This document shows, piece after piece, positions 44,093 through 51,948 of a stretch of 64,000 nt of DNA (position 1 is its first letter; the number at the start of each line of letters is the position of its first letter). Below the pieces are notes generated by a model. It worked only from the letters and a program-made list of their open reading frames with translations, had not been told where the DNA came from and made no database searches. This DNA comes from JAAYED01 sp040772225 (GTDB lineage Bacteria; Chloroflexota; Anaerolineae; UBA1429): NCBI GenBank assembly GCA_040772225.1, contig JAXGYO010000002.1, positions 124,001 through 188,000 on the forward strand. Direction: 5' to 3'. A program made the position numbers and the translations under genes.

Positions 44093-44971
44093 TCACACCT
44101 CGATGCCGAAAACCTCGCGCACCACATACCCAATGACAAAGCTCAGCACGGCCACCCCCAGGCTGATACTCGCCATCTGCACAAAGCGTTTGCGGAAGGG
44201 CACATCCATCGCCACGCTGACGTAATAGGTAAACCCCAGGACAATCAGCATGGCCACAACGAGCGTCATGGCCAGAGCGATCAGGTAGTTGCCCGAGACA
44301 AGGTAGGGCAGGATGAGCAGCACCACGGTCATGACATACGCTGCGCCGGTGTAGAGACTCGCGCGTTTGGGATCCCGACCATCCTCTTCAGACTGGGTGG
44401 AGAGATACTCCGACGCGGCCATGGATAGCGAGGCACTCAGGCCCACGATCAGCCCCGTGGTTGCGATCAGCCGTGTGTTGCGCAGAGCCAATGTCAATCC
44501 GGCCAGGGTTCCGGTCAGCTCAACCAGGGCATCGCTCAGTCCCAGGACGACGGACCCCACATAGCGCAGGCCCTCTTCATCGAGCATTCCGAGCAGCACC
44601 TGCTCATGCTCATCCTCGGCGTCCACCAGGTGACGAGCCTCTGGCAGCTCCTGTGAGACGGCATCGTACAGATCCTGCGCCGAGCGCTCACCATTCTCCA
44701 TCAACTTGATGGCAAAGGTGAGCCCCAGAACACGGCTGAGCATCACATAGCCCCAGGCCTTGAAGCGGTCCGGTTCCAAGTCCATCCCCGTATGCTGTTT
44801 CCAAAAGATGTTGTGATTCAGCTCATCGAGTGCGATCTGTTCCAGTACGCGACCGTTGTCGGTGTCACCCAGCCTCTTGGCCAGGCGATGATAGATCAGG
44901 TACTCTGTTCGTTCATTGCGTTGCGCCTCCATGATCAGGCTGCGCGTGCGATCTGACAGCTCATTGGTCAC
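44093..44971 (-). CDS. Ferritin-like/VIT1 fusion, membrane-bound iron transporter
   Basis: 292 aa. Residues ~1-135 are a rubrerythrin/ferritin-like four-helix domain (MEAQRNERTEYLIYHRLAKRLGD, then QIALDELNHNIFWKQ with ExxH, and DAEDEHEQVLLGMLDEEGL). Residues ~140-292 are a VIT1/CCC1 membrane domain with five helices: GSVVLGLSDALVELTGTLAGLTLAL, SMAASEYLSTQSEEDGRDPKRASLYTGAAY. This is the architecture of membrane-bound ferritin A (MbfA)-type iron exporters. It exports or stores iron/manganese at the membrane. GTG 44971 has GGAG 5 nt upstream; the frame upstream to 45130 is without signals. Confidence 0.88.
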   Translation of the reverse strand: MTNELSDRTRSLIMEAQRNERTEYLIYHRLAKRLGDTDNGRVLEQIALDELNHNIFWKQHTGMDLEPDRFKAWGYVMLSRVLGLTFAIKLMENGERSAQDLYDAVSQELPEARHLVDAEDEHEQVLLGMLDEEGLRYVGSVVLGLSDALVELTGTLAGLTLALRNTRLIATTGLIVGLSASLSMAASEYLSTQSEEDGRDPKRASLYTGAAYVMTVVLLILPYLVSGNYLIALAMTLVVAMLIVLGFTYYVSVAMDVPFRKRFVQMASISLGVAVLSFVIGYVVREVFGIEV

Positions 44972-45165
44972 AGCTACTCCACTCCTCTCTTGAGAGACTC
45001 TGGTTCTCGTAAGCGAGCCGCGGGCACATCGTCGGATAGCTCGCGGGGCACCCCTCAGACTGGCGCCTGCGTGTGCCGAATCGTGGCCCCGTACGCAGCC
45101 GCTACCAGGCCCGTTCCGGTCCAGCCGCATAACCGACGGCTATCTGCGCGGCCCGGATAACCCAA

Positions 45166-45498
45166 TTACGATACGGGAGGCCACCAGAGCGCGAACCAGA
45201 GAAGCTCGCCATCAGTATCGTTGCGGACAGTGTGCCAGGTGTTGCTGGGAATCTCTACCACCAGCCCGGGAGATGCCGGGGCCTCCTCTTCGCCCACGAT
45301 CACTGTCCCGGTGCCACTATGAAAGAAGTAAATCTCGGCATTCTCGTGGCTGTGGCCTTCCATCGTGCAGCCGGGCTGCAGGTGTCCCCAGGCATGCTGG
45401 AAAGGCGCCTTCATTCCGGGTGGCAACACATCCATTGCGAGAATAGTGCCGTTGTGGCTTGGATAGGCGCTGGCCGGGTCAAAACGACTAACGTTCAC
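45166..45498 (-). CDS. Small cupin protein
   Basis: 110 aa, a single cupin: HAWGHLQPGCTMEGHSHENAEIYFFHSGTGTVIVG (motif 1 with His-x-His and Glu) and LVVEIPSNTWHTVRNDTD (motif 2 His). All usual metal ligands are present. Likely a metal-dependent binding or isomerase domain; the substrate is unknown. GTG 45498 has AGGAGG 4-5 nt upstream. Confidence 0.82.
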   Translation of the reverse strand: MNVSRFDPASAYPSHNGTILAMDVLPPGMKAPFQHAWGHLQPGCTMEGHSHENAEIYFFHSGTGTVIVGEEEAPASPGLVVEIPSNTWHTVRNDTDGELLWFALWWPPVS

Positions 45499-45743
45499 GG
45501 TTCCTCCTGCGTACTATAACGATTGTCCCTGGTCGGATTATCGGCAGCGAGAATGGGACGTCAAACGCTCCGCCGCCCACCGTTAGTCGCTGCCCTCTTT
45601 GACCTTCTATTGATGTGCTAGTAACTTGATATCAGCTTTGCACCGGGCCATCTATGGCAAGGGGGCTATGAATTGCGTGCAGCCCGGCACTTGGACAGCG
45701 CCGTCGCGACCGCCAGCCTGATGGTGGTGTGTGTGAGCGACGG

Positions 45744-45808
45744 AATTTCGCAATTTCGGCCGAATATGGTCATTTTGCATTGACATTCCATTCTACAGCG
45801 CATACACT
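45744..45808 (+). promoter_or_regulatory. Promoter of the sugar-ABC ATPase gene with upstream repeats
   Basis: In the 560-nt gap 45499-46058. Perfect TTGACA (45780-45785), 17-bp spacer, TACACT (45803-45808), expected start near 45815. Two direct copies of AATTTCG (45744-45750 and 45752-45758) sit 21 bp upstream of the -35, the position of an activator site. The 240 nt between 45499 and 45740 show nothing recognisable. Confidence 0.7.
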
Positions 45809-45814
45809 GTAGCC

Positions 45815-46058
45815 AGGGTGAGCGGCCGAAAGGCGCTTGCCGGTGATAACCGGAAAAAGGGGTGCACTGTCGTGCCCCGCCAGCGACCATTGAAGGGAGG
45901 TGTGCGGATTTCGAGACCGATGGTGTTCAAAGGATCTGCCCCACGGGAGGACGGTTTTGGCTTGATGCCCGGGAGCCAGTAAAGGTTACTGGCAAACGAC
46001 CGCAAAGTTCTGCCTCCGTGGAGAGCACACCAGCGTTTCTGAGATATAAGGAGCTGCA
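45815..46058 (+). ncRNA. Long structured 5' leader of the ABC ATPase mRNA (candidate cis-regulatory RNA)
   Basis: The predicted leader is ~244 nt. Hairpins seen by eye: CCGGT-GATA-ACCGG (45840-45853); GGG.GCAC-TGTC-GTGC-CCC (45860-45878); GCCAGTAA-AGG-TTACTGGC (45975-45993), followed by an A-rich single strand, AAACGACCGCAAAG. A 20-codon ORF (ATG 45920 to TAA in the last hairpin) also exists but lacks a well-spaced ribosome-binding site. I do not recognise a known riboswitch class. Confidence 0.35.
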
Positions 46059-47159
46059 ATGGCCGGTGTAACGTACGATCATGTATACAAACAGTTCGGC
46101 GATGTCATCGCGGTTAACGACATGTCGATTGAGGTCGCGGACAAAGAGTTTCTCATCTTTGTCGGCCCCTCCGGATGCGGCAAGACGACCTCATTGCGCC
46201 TGCTCGCAGGCCTGGAAGAGATCACGTCAGGGAACATCTACATCGGGGACAACCTGGTAAACGATGTGGCACCCAAGGACAGGAACATCGCCATGGTGTT
46301 CCAGAGCTATGCGCTGTACCCTCACATGAGCGTCTATGACAACATGGCCTTTGGCCTGAAACTGCGCAAGACGCCCAAGGCAGAGATCGATAATCGCGTC
46401 AACGAGGCCGCACGCATTCTGGGCATCCAGGAACTGCTCGACCGCAAGCCCAAGGCGCTGTCCGGCGGCCAGAGGCAGCGTGTCGCGCTGGGACGTGCCA
46501 TCGTCCGCGACCCGGCTGTCTTCCTGATGGATGAGCCTCTCTCCAACCTCGACGCCAAGTTGCGCGTCGCGACCCGCGCCGAGCTGAGCAAGCTGCACCA
46601 GCGGCTGGAGACCACGTTCATTTATGTGACCCACGATCAGATGGAGGCCATGACCATGGGTACGCGCATCGTCGTGATGCGCGATGGCATCCTGCAGCAG
46701 GTCGATACGCCGCAGAGTCTCTACAACTTTCCTGGTAACGTGTTCGTGGCTGGCTTTATTGGCAGCCCTGCCATGAACTTTTTCGACGCCACAGTGACGG
46801 GCGATGCCGACAAGATGTATCTCGACACCGGCGCCTTCCGCGTCGAGGTGCCGTCGGAGCGCAAGGATCCGCTTCGGGCGTATCTCGGCAGAGAGGTCGT
46901 CTTTGGCATCCGCCCCGAGGATGTGCACGACCCGCAGTATTCCCCTCCGGGCATCACCGGTGCGCCGGTAGAGTGCCGCGTGGACGTAACAGAGCTGATG
47001 GGTAACGAGGTGTTCCTGTACCTGCTGGCCGGCGCCAAGAGCTTTATCGCCCGTGTAGACCCGCGCACCTCGATCCGCGTAGGGCACGAAGTGCAGGCCC
47101 TGTTCAACATGGACAACATGCACGTCTTTGACCGCGACACGGAGAAAGCGATCCGCTGA
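46059..47159 (+). CDS. Sugar ABC transporter ATP-binding protein (MalK/UgpC/MsmX type)
   Basis: 366 aa. Walker A GPSGCGKTT (residues ~36-44), Q-loop VFQSYALYPHMSVYDN, signature LSGGQRQRVALGRAIVRDP, Walker B VFLMDEPLSNLDAKLR, switch His in YVTHDQMEAMTMG. The C-terminal TOBE/regulatory domain holds VAGFIGSPAMNFFDATV and VFGIRPEDVHD. This is the ATPase of carbohydrate (CUT1) importers. No permease or binding-protein gene is adjacent, so it is probably a shared, multi-transporter ATPase as MsmX is in Bacillus. ATG 46059 with AAGGAG upstream. Confidence 0.93.
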   Translation: MAGVTYDHVYKQFGDVIAVNDMSIEVADKEFLIFVGPSGCGKTTSLRLLAGLEEITSGNIYIGDNLVNDVAPKDRNIAMVFQSYALYPHMSVYDNMAFGLKLRKTPKAEIDNRVNEAARILGIQELLDRKPKALSGGQRQRVALGRAIVRDPAVFLMDEPLSNLDAKLRVATRAELSKLHQRLETTFIYVTHDQMEAMTMGTRIVVMRDGILQQVDTPQSLYNFPGNVFVAGFIGSPAMNFFDATVTGDADKMYLDTGAFRVEVPSERKDPLRAYLGREVVFGIRPEDVHDPQYSPPGITGAPVECRVDVTELMGNEVFLYLLAGAKSFIARVDPRTSIRVGHEVQALFNMDNMHVFDRDTEKAIR

Positions 47160-47179
47160 TCTAGCCGCACCACGTAGAG

Positions 47180-47209
47180 CGCGTCCGGTGCCAAGAGGCA
47201 CCGGACGCG
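47180..47209. terminator. Terminator after the ABC ATPase gene
   Basis: A 12-bp perfect inverted repeat (47181-47192 with 47197-47208) and AAGA tetraloop, extendable by one pair on each side, between the convergent stops at 47159 and 47234. No T-run. Confidence 0.7.
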
Positions 47210-47233
47210 TGTCGTATCTCCGCGATAGCGCCT

Positions 47234-47599
47234 TTACCGGCGGCGGATGTAGAACAGCAGCTCGAGCAACACCACAATCGCCAGCAGGACGATTCCGCGT
47301 TCCGGCGGCAGCATCCGCATGAGATGTAACGCCATCATCACACCGCTCACCAGTCCCAGCAGCATGCCCTGACGCAGAGAGCGATTCATGTCGCCGCCGC
47401 TACCCAGGGACGGAGCGAACCGCGCATTAAGCGCATAGGAGAGCGGCACCGACGTGCAGACGATGCCGCAGGCAAACATTACTACAAAGACCAACTGATT
47501 CATGAGCACAGGCGGCTGTCGCTGCATAAAGGTCAGCAGGGCCGCCCATGTCAGGATGGCAAGAACTGTGAGAACCATGATCAGTACTCGGTTACGCAC
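47234..47599 (-). CDS. Small membrane protein of unknown function
   Basis: 121 aa with four predicted helices (about residues 7-25, 32-52, 77-94 and 98-116) and a C-terminal YIRRR. The hydrophilic loop ARFAPSLGSGGDMNRSLRQG lies between helices 2 and 3. No recognised family. GTG 47599 has AAGGA about 9 nt upstream; ATG at 47578 is an alternative. It ends close to the ABC ATPase terminator and lies downstream of the isomerase gene, possibly in one transcript. Confidence 0.6.
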   Translation of the reverse strand: MRNRVLIMVLTVLAILTWAALLTFMQRQPPVLMNQLVFVVMFACGIVCTSVPLSYALNARFAPSLGSGGDMNRSLRQGMLLGLVSGVMMALHLMRMLPPERGIVLLAIVVLLELLFYIRRR

Positions 47600-47638
47600 T
47601 GCGCGGATTCCTTGCTCGCCAGACTCTGGTAAGGCAGC

Positions 47639-48556
47639 CTAGATCGCGGACCAGGCAGCGCGCCAGGTGCGCTTGGTCTGAGCCCAGACCAGCTCCGACT
47701 GCTCGGGCGCCTGAGGCTTGACCTCGATGCCAACCCAGGGCTTGGCCCCCTCGTTCTTCTTGTCCAGGTACCCGATCTTGAACAGCACCTGCAGGAATTC
47801 AATCAGCTCGGGCACATCGTTGGCGCTGTTGGGATAGCCAAACCGCGGGTGAAGATCGCCGTAGCCAGGCATACCAGGAATCGTGACTGCGTTGCCGACG
47901 TGGATGTGCACCAGATAGGGCTGCAGCGTGGTCAGCGCTTCACGAGCACTCTCTCGAAGCAGGGGCATATGGCTCAGGTCGTAGAGAAGACCAAAGCTCG
48001 GAAACTCCTCACGCATGCGCCTGGCAAATTCAGCGGAGAGATCCGACGGACCGAGCAGTGACTTTTTGTCCACGTCGCGATCAAAGGTCTCGACGGCCAG
48101 TGCCAGGCCTTTGTCATCGGCATAGGCGCAGAGCGTCCGCAGAGAGGCGGCCAGAGCGTCCAGGGCGCGAGGACGGTCCGCATCGCCGGGGTCGGGACCC
48201 GTGAGGAAGGACATCCGGGCGCAGCCCATCTCGGCGGCCTCGTCCACGCAGGCCTTGATCAGATCCACGGCCTTGAGACGGCCCGTCTCATCGAGATCAT
48301 TAAGGCTGAGTCCTGTGGACAGGAGTGCCGGCTGCGCACCAAATCCGATCTTTAGGCCACTCTGAGCGGCAATACTGCGCACCGTGGCGCGATCTTCCGG
48401 GCTGGTGATACGTGTGATCTCGACGCCGCCGAGAAAGTCGTCGAGAGCTAGCTTCTCGATCGTCTCTGCGATGGGCCCGCTACCCGCCTGTGTCTCGGGA
48501 AACAGCATAAAGTGAACCACACTCAGGGTGAGAATGGACTCCCACGATCGCTTCAT
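47639..48556 (-). CDS. Sugar phosphate isomerase/epimerase-family TIM barrel
   Basis: 305 aa. Pattern of the xylose-isomerase-like barrel: GVEITRITSPEDRATVR, MSFLTGPDPGDADRPRALDALAAS, LALAVETFDRDVDKKSLLG (metal Glu), FGLLYDLSHMPLL (Asp/His), YLVHIHVGNAV (His-x-Asn), PWVGIEVKPQ (Glu). The metal ligands Glu-Asp-His-Glu look complete. The substrate is unknown; it stands apart from the 32.7-34.5 kb pair. ATG 48556 follows AGGAGG at 8 nt. Confidence 0.85.
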   Translation of the reverse strand: MKRSWESILTLSVVHFMLFPETQAGSGPIAETIEKLALDDFLGGVEITRITSPEDRATVRSIAAQSGLKIGFGAQPALLSTGLSLNDLDETGRLKAVDLIKACVDEAAEMGCARMSFLTGPDPGDADRPRALDALAASLRTLCAYADDKGLALAVETFDRDVDKKSLLGPSDLSAEFARRMREEFPSFGLLYDLSHMPLLRESAREALTTLQPYLVHIHVGNAVTIPGMPGYGDLHPRFGYPNSANDVPELIEFLQVLFKIGYLDKKNEGAKPWVGIEVKPQAPEQSELVWAQTKRTWRAAWSAI

Positions 48557-48655
48557 TGGATTGCCTCCTGTAAGGTCTGATGGTGAGAGTCTACCACAAC
48601 GAGGATAGCGTGTCTACCGCCTGCGGTTGCTGCGCAAGCAACCGTCGGCATCGCT

Positions 48656-49606
48656 CTAGCTGTAGACCCTGGCCTCCGTTTGAAGGGGATCGTGCATGAC
48701 ACCCATGAATAGGAACGCCCCCGTGTAATCGTCATGAATGGCGTAGAAAAAGGGACGATCTGCCACAAAGCTGAAAGGCTTACGGGGAGCTGCCGACAGA
48801 GCGCGCACCTCTGCGGAGGTCACGGCCGCCGCCTCGGTGCCCTGCTCATTGACCTCCACAAAGCTCTTGTGCCGTACCTCGCTGATCCAGGTGGGCTGGT
48901 TTAGTTCGTGGATACGGTCGAACCTCGCTGTTGCCGCACTCATGGCGACACCCATGCCCATGGCATCGAGCGGTTCATTGAGCGAGCTCTCAAAGGACAG
49001 CGTAAACCGGGGCAGGACAACGGTGCCTTCCGCCCTACGCAGTGAGCCAACGAGATCGGACCAGTCCGAGCCATCTAGCTGCGCTACCCACTCGTCGGCA
49101 TCCCCATCCGGCAGCACGACGATCATGCTGAGGCGATCGCCACTTTATGGCAGCCGCACCGCCTGATACTCACGGCTATCGGCGTACCGGTAGGAACCGT
49201 AGCGGCTCATCATCGGCACGGTGACGTGCGTGGCGTCCGAACGCGTAAAGGGCAGGTCGCGCGTGGCAGACTCGCCAAAGGGGTCCTGCCAATCTCCCCT
49301 AAAGTAGACGGCATTGATCAGAAACAGGATCGCCTGCGGGTCGATGGGTGGAGTACCAATGCTCAATCGCTGCACAAGATCCGGCCCCATGTCATTCGTA
49401 GCAAGCACGAGATGGGTATTCGCCTTTTCCTCCTTACCAGCCGCTGGCTCACCCGTCGCGTGCACTGGCAGCACAGCGACACCGATAACGCTCGCTGGCG
49501 CGCGCTCCTGCGCACCGGACGTCCTCTCCACAGGTAGAGACCGTGGCGCAAAGCCCGAGAGCACAGCGCACAGAACAAGTATAACGCATCCCAGTCGCCG
49601 CTCCAC
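48656..49606 (-). pseudogene. Serpin pseudogene with nonsense codon and internal deletion
   Basis: Read from GTG 49606 (GGGGGG upstream): a signal peptide (LGCVILVLCAVLSG), ~40 residues of linker, then abruptly the central serpin block AILFLINAVYFRGDWQDPF and VPMMSRYGSYRYADSREYQAVRLP. An in-frame TAA (49147-49145) stands where serpins have Tyr before SGDRLSMIVVLPDGD. The same frame continues to the end: LPRFTLSFESSLNEPLDAMGM, hinge EVNEQGTEAAAVTSAEV and FFYAIHDDYTGAFLFMGVMHDP. The ~150 N-terminal residues of the fold (helices A-F) are missing. Serpins inhibit serine proteases through the reactive loop; this copy cannot fold. The HtrA-type protease at 37915 is unrelated in position. Confidence 0.85.
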
Positions 49607-49707
49607 CTTGCCCCCCTGAGGATATCCGATGAACCACAAACGCAGCCTCACGCTCCAGCACTCTGCGCGACCTGTTGTGGAAAGGCCGATTGCCTGCCAC
49701 CGCTGAC

Positions 49708-49736
49708 ATTGACACAGCCTCATGCGCGCCCTATAC
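49708..49736 (+). promoter_or_regulatory. Promoter of argJ
   Basis: Perfect TTGACA (49708-49713), 17-bp spacer, TATACT (49731-49736). Expected start near 49743, leader about 34 nt before the ATG at 49777. It overlaps the region upstream of the serpin pseudogene on the opposite strand. Confidence 0.8.
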
Positions 49737-49776
49737 TCGCCTCGATTCCGAGGCGGTCTACCAGGAGGTCAATAGC

Positions 49777-51009
49777 ATGACGGTGACTGTTCGTGTGATT
49801 CCAGACGGATCGATCACGTCCGTCCAGGGCTTTGAGGCTGCCGGTGTTGCCGCGGGCATCAAGGAATCGGGCAAACTTGATCTCGCCCTGGTTCGCTCGA
49901 TCAAGCCCTGTGTGGGCGCGGCCGTTTTCACGACCAACCTCTTCAAGGCTGCCCCGGTGGTCTATGATCAGCAAGCCATCCTGAGCAACCCGACGACCCA
50001 GCGGGGCGTGGTGATTAACAGCGGTTGCGCCAACGCGTGCACGGGCGAGGCCGGCCTGCGAGACGCAGAGGGAATGGCCGCTGCCATGGCCCAGTTGCTT
50101 GGGGGCGCCCCCCAGGACTATCTGGTCATGTCCACCGGCGTTATCGGCCAGATGTTGCCGATGGACCGCGTGCTGGAAGGGATTGCCCGTGGTGTAGACG
50201 CTCTGTCGAAAGACGTCGAGCAAGGCCACCGGGCAGCCCAGGCGATCATGACCACGGACACCGTCCCCAAGGAAATAGCCGTGACTGTCCAGGCCGACGG
50301 CGTCGAGTTCGTCATCGCCGGAATGGCCAAGGGCGCCGGCATGATCAGTCCCAACATGGCCACGCTGCTTGTGACCATCACCACGGATGCACGCATCTCT
50401 GCGCTGCCTGCCCACGCCGCTCTCGTTGAGGCGGTGGGCGAGAGCCTGAACATGATCACCATCGATGGCGATATGAGCACCAACGATACCGCCGTCCTTC
50501 TGGCCAATGGGCTCGCCCGCATGCCCGAGATCTCGGACGCAGCGTCGCCTCTCTATGACGCGTTCCTCGAGGGGCTCAAGCAGGTGACCGTGTCTCTGGC
50601 CAAGGGACTGGTGATGGATGGCGAAGGGGCGACACGCTTTATCGAGATCGCCGTGACCGGCGCGAGAAACAGGCCCGAGGCGCGCCAGGTGGCCATGTCG
50701 GTCGCGAAATCGGTCCTGTTCAAGACCGCCATCTATGGCCAGGATGCCAACTGGGGCAGAATCGTCTGTGCGGTGGGCTACGCCGGTGTACCGCTGGATC
50801 CGAACGCCGTCCGGGTTTGGATGGGCGATCTGGAATTGGTTCGAGATGGCGGGCCATACCAGGTTGACGAGGAGCGCGCCAGTGCGATCCTCTCACGCCG
50901 GGAGATTCCCATCCGAATCGACCTGGGGCAGGGAGAGGCGAGCGCGACGGTGTGGACCAGCGATCTCTCCCACGCCTATGTGGACATCAACGCCCACTAC
51001 CGCACCTGA
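49777..51009 (+). CDS. argJ: Bifunctional ornithine acetyltransferase/N-acetylglutamate synthase
   Basis: 410 aa, ArgJ. It transfers the acetyl group from N-acetylornithine to glutamate in the cyclic arginine pathway, and in bifunctional forms also uses acetyl-CoA. Visible: SGCANACTGEAGLRDA, VMSTGVIGQMLPMDRV, the autocleavage site in KGAGMISPNMATLLVTITTDA (the Thr of MATLL becomes the beta-chain N-terminus and nucleophile), DGDMSTNDTAVLLANG and WGRIVCAVGYAGV. ATG 49777 has AGGAGG 8 nt upstream; the frame upstream to 49675 precedes the promoter. Alone, no arg neighbours; a strong terminator follows. Confidence 0.96.
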   Translation: MTVTVRVIPDGSITSVQGFEAAGVAAGIKESGKLDLALVRSIKPCVGAAVFTTNLFKAAPVVYDQQAILSNPTTQRGVVINSGCANACTGEAGLRDAEGMAAAMAQLLGGAPQDYLVMSTGVIGQMLPMDRVLEGIARGVDALSKDVEQGHRAAQAIMTTDTVPKEIAVTVQADGVEFVIAGMAKGAGMISPNMATLLVTITTDARISALPAHAALVEAVGESLNMITIDGDMSTNDTAVLLANGLARMPEISDAASPLYDAFLEGLKQVTVSLAKGLVMDGEGATRFIEIAVTGARNRPEARQVAMSVAKSVLFKTAIYGQDANWGRIVCAVGYAGVPLDPNAVRVWMGDLELVRDGGPYQVDEERASAILSRREIPIRIDLGQGEASATVWTSDLSHAYVDINAHYRT

Positions 51010-51028
51010 GGTATTGCTGGGATAAGTG

Positions 51029-51056
51029 AAAGGGGCCCGGCACTGCGGGCCCCTTT
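51029..51056. terminator. Terminator after argJ (bidirectional)
   Basis: AAAGGGGCCC (51029-51038) pairs with GGGCCCCTTT (51047-51056), 10 perfect bp with an 8-nt loop. The flanking A and T tracts within the stem make it usable for argJ and for the convergent hydrolase gene ending at 51073. Confidence 0.8.
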
Positions 51057-51072
51057 CCGCTGCCTTGCGAGG

Positions 51073-51897
51073 CTAATGTGCCGCGAGCCAGTCGCGCAGC
51101 CGCCGCATAAAGATGTCCCACTGATCCCGCTGCAGGTTGTGTCCCGCCTCCGGAATGTGCAGGAGGGTTCCCTGTTGCCAGATGCCGGTGGCCTGCACGG
51201 CTGCCTCCCACTGCGTATGCGATCCCAGGTGCGGCTCTGCTACCATCAAAAGCACTGGGCAGTCGATCGCGGCAAAGATCGACTGCCAGGGCCGCTTGTC
51301 CTGCGCGAAAAAGCGCCCAAAGTCTGGAGAGACCTGGAGCTTGCTCTCGGCCCAGGGGCCGCGCTCTTCGTCATGCCAGTTCGGGCTCTCGCGATCCAAC
51401 TGGGCGAGCAGTCCATCCATGCCCAACTCCTGCATGTGTAGCACACCCTCGCGAGAGCGCGCGATCCGCTCCTCTGCGTTCTCTGACGACCCGCTGAAGG
51501 CACCACCGTTGGAGATAAAGCCCGAGTCCAACACCACCAGACTGCGGGCCAGTCCCGGGTGATCCGCGACGCAGTTGGCCGAAATCTCGCCCCCCATCGA
51601 GTGGCCCACCAGATGCGGACGATCCAGCCCCAACGCTGTAATCAGCCCGGCGAGGTCATCGCCCGATTGGCGCGGCCCATAGTCACTCTCGGGCTTGTCT
51701 GAGAGGCCGTGGCCCCGCGCGTCCACCATGATCACATCATACTCGGCTTCCAAGGCGCGCGCCGTGCGAGACCAGCACAACCCGTTGTCCGTGGCGCCAT
51801 GGGAGAGCACCACCGGCGTCAGGTCTGGCGTGCCTGTGCGCCAGTAATGCATGCGAATTCCGTTCGTGAACACATAGCCAGATTGCCATTCACTCAT
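51073..51897 (-). CDS. Alpha/beta hydrolase, copy 1 of a tandem pair
   Basis: 274 aa. Oxyanion HG in VVLSHGATDNGLCW, nucleophile Ser in LVGHSMGGEIS (GxSxG), acid Asp in RSLVVLDSGF or downstream, and His in HIPEAGHNLQRDQW. No signal peptide. It resembles the epoxide hydrolase/haloperoxidase/esterase group; the substrate is not predictable. It is gap-free alignable over all 274 residues with the next protein, so the two come from a gene duplication. It lies 51 nt downstream of copy 2 on the same strand and is probably co-transcribed. Confidence 0.88.
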   Translation of the reverse strand: MSEWQSGYVFTNGIRMHYWRTGTPDLTPVVLSHGATDNGLCWSRTARALEAEYDVIMVDARGHGLSDKPESDYGPRQSGDDLAGLITALGLDRPHLVGHSMGGEISANCVADHPGLARSLVVLDSGFISNGGAFSGSSENAEERIARSREGVLHMQELGMDGLLAQLDRESPNWHDEERGPWAESKLQVSPDFGRFFAQDKRPWQSIFAAIDCPVLLMVAEPHLGSHTQWEAAVQATGIWQQGTLLHIPEAGHNLQRDQWDIFMRRLRDWLAAH

Positions 51898-51948
51898 TGT
51901 TTTGCCTCTGCAGTCCTATAAATGATAGTGCGCTAAATGGACTTGACG

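Noticed and set aside
45975..46015. GGCAAAC...CGCAAAG as a cyclic-di-GMP riboswitch core
   Set aside because: Two short strings resemble it, but the spacing, the second stem and the tetraloop receptor are missing.
46039..46058. CTGAGA near the ATPase start as a TPP-riboswitch element
   Set aside because: Only the six-base string fits; the other conserved TPP elements and the pairing are absent.
46227..47201. 324-codon minus-strand frame opposite the ABC ATPase
   Set aside because: Composed of antisense codons of Walker and signature motifs; no initiation site.
49145..49147. Stop codon in the serpin as a selenocysteine site, given the tRNA-Sec nearby
   Set aside because: The codon is TAA, not TGA, and the expected residue in the family is aromatic, not Cys.
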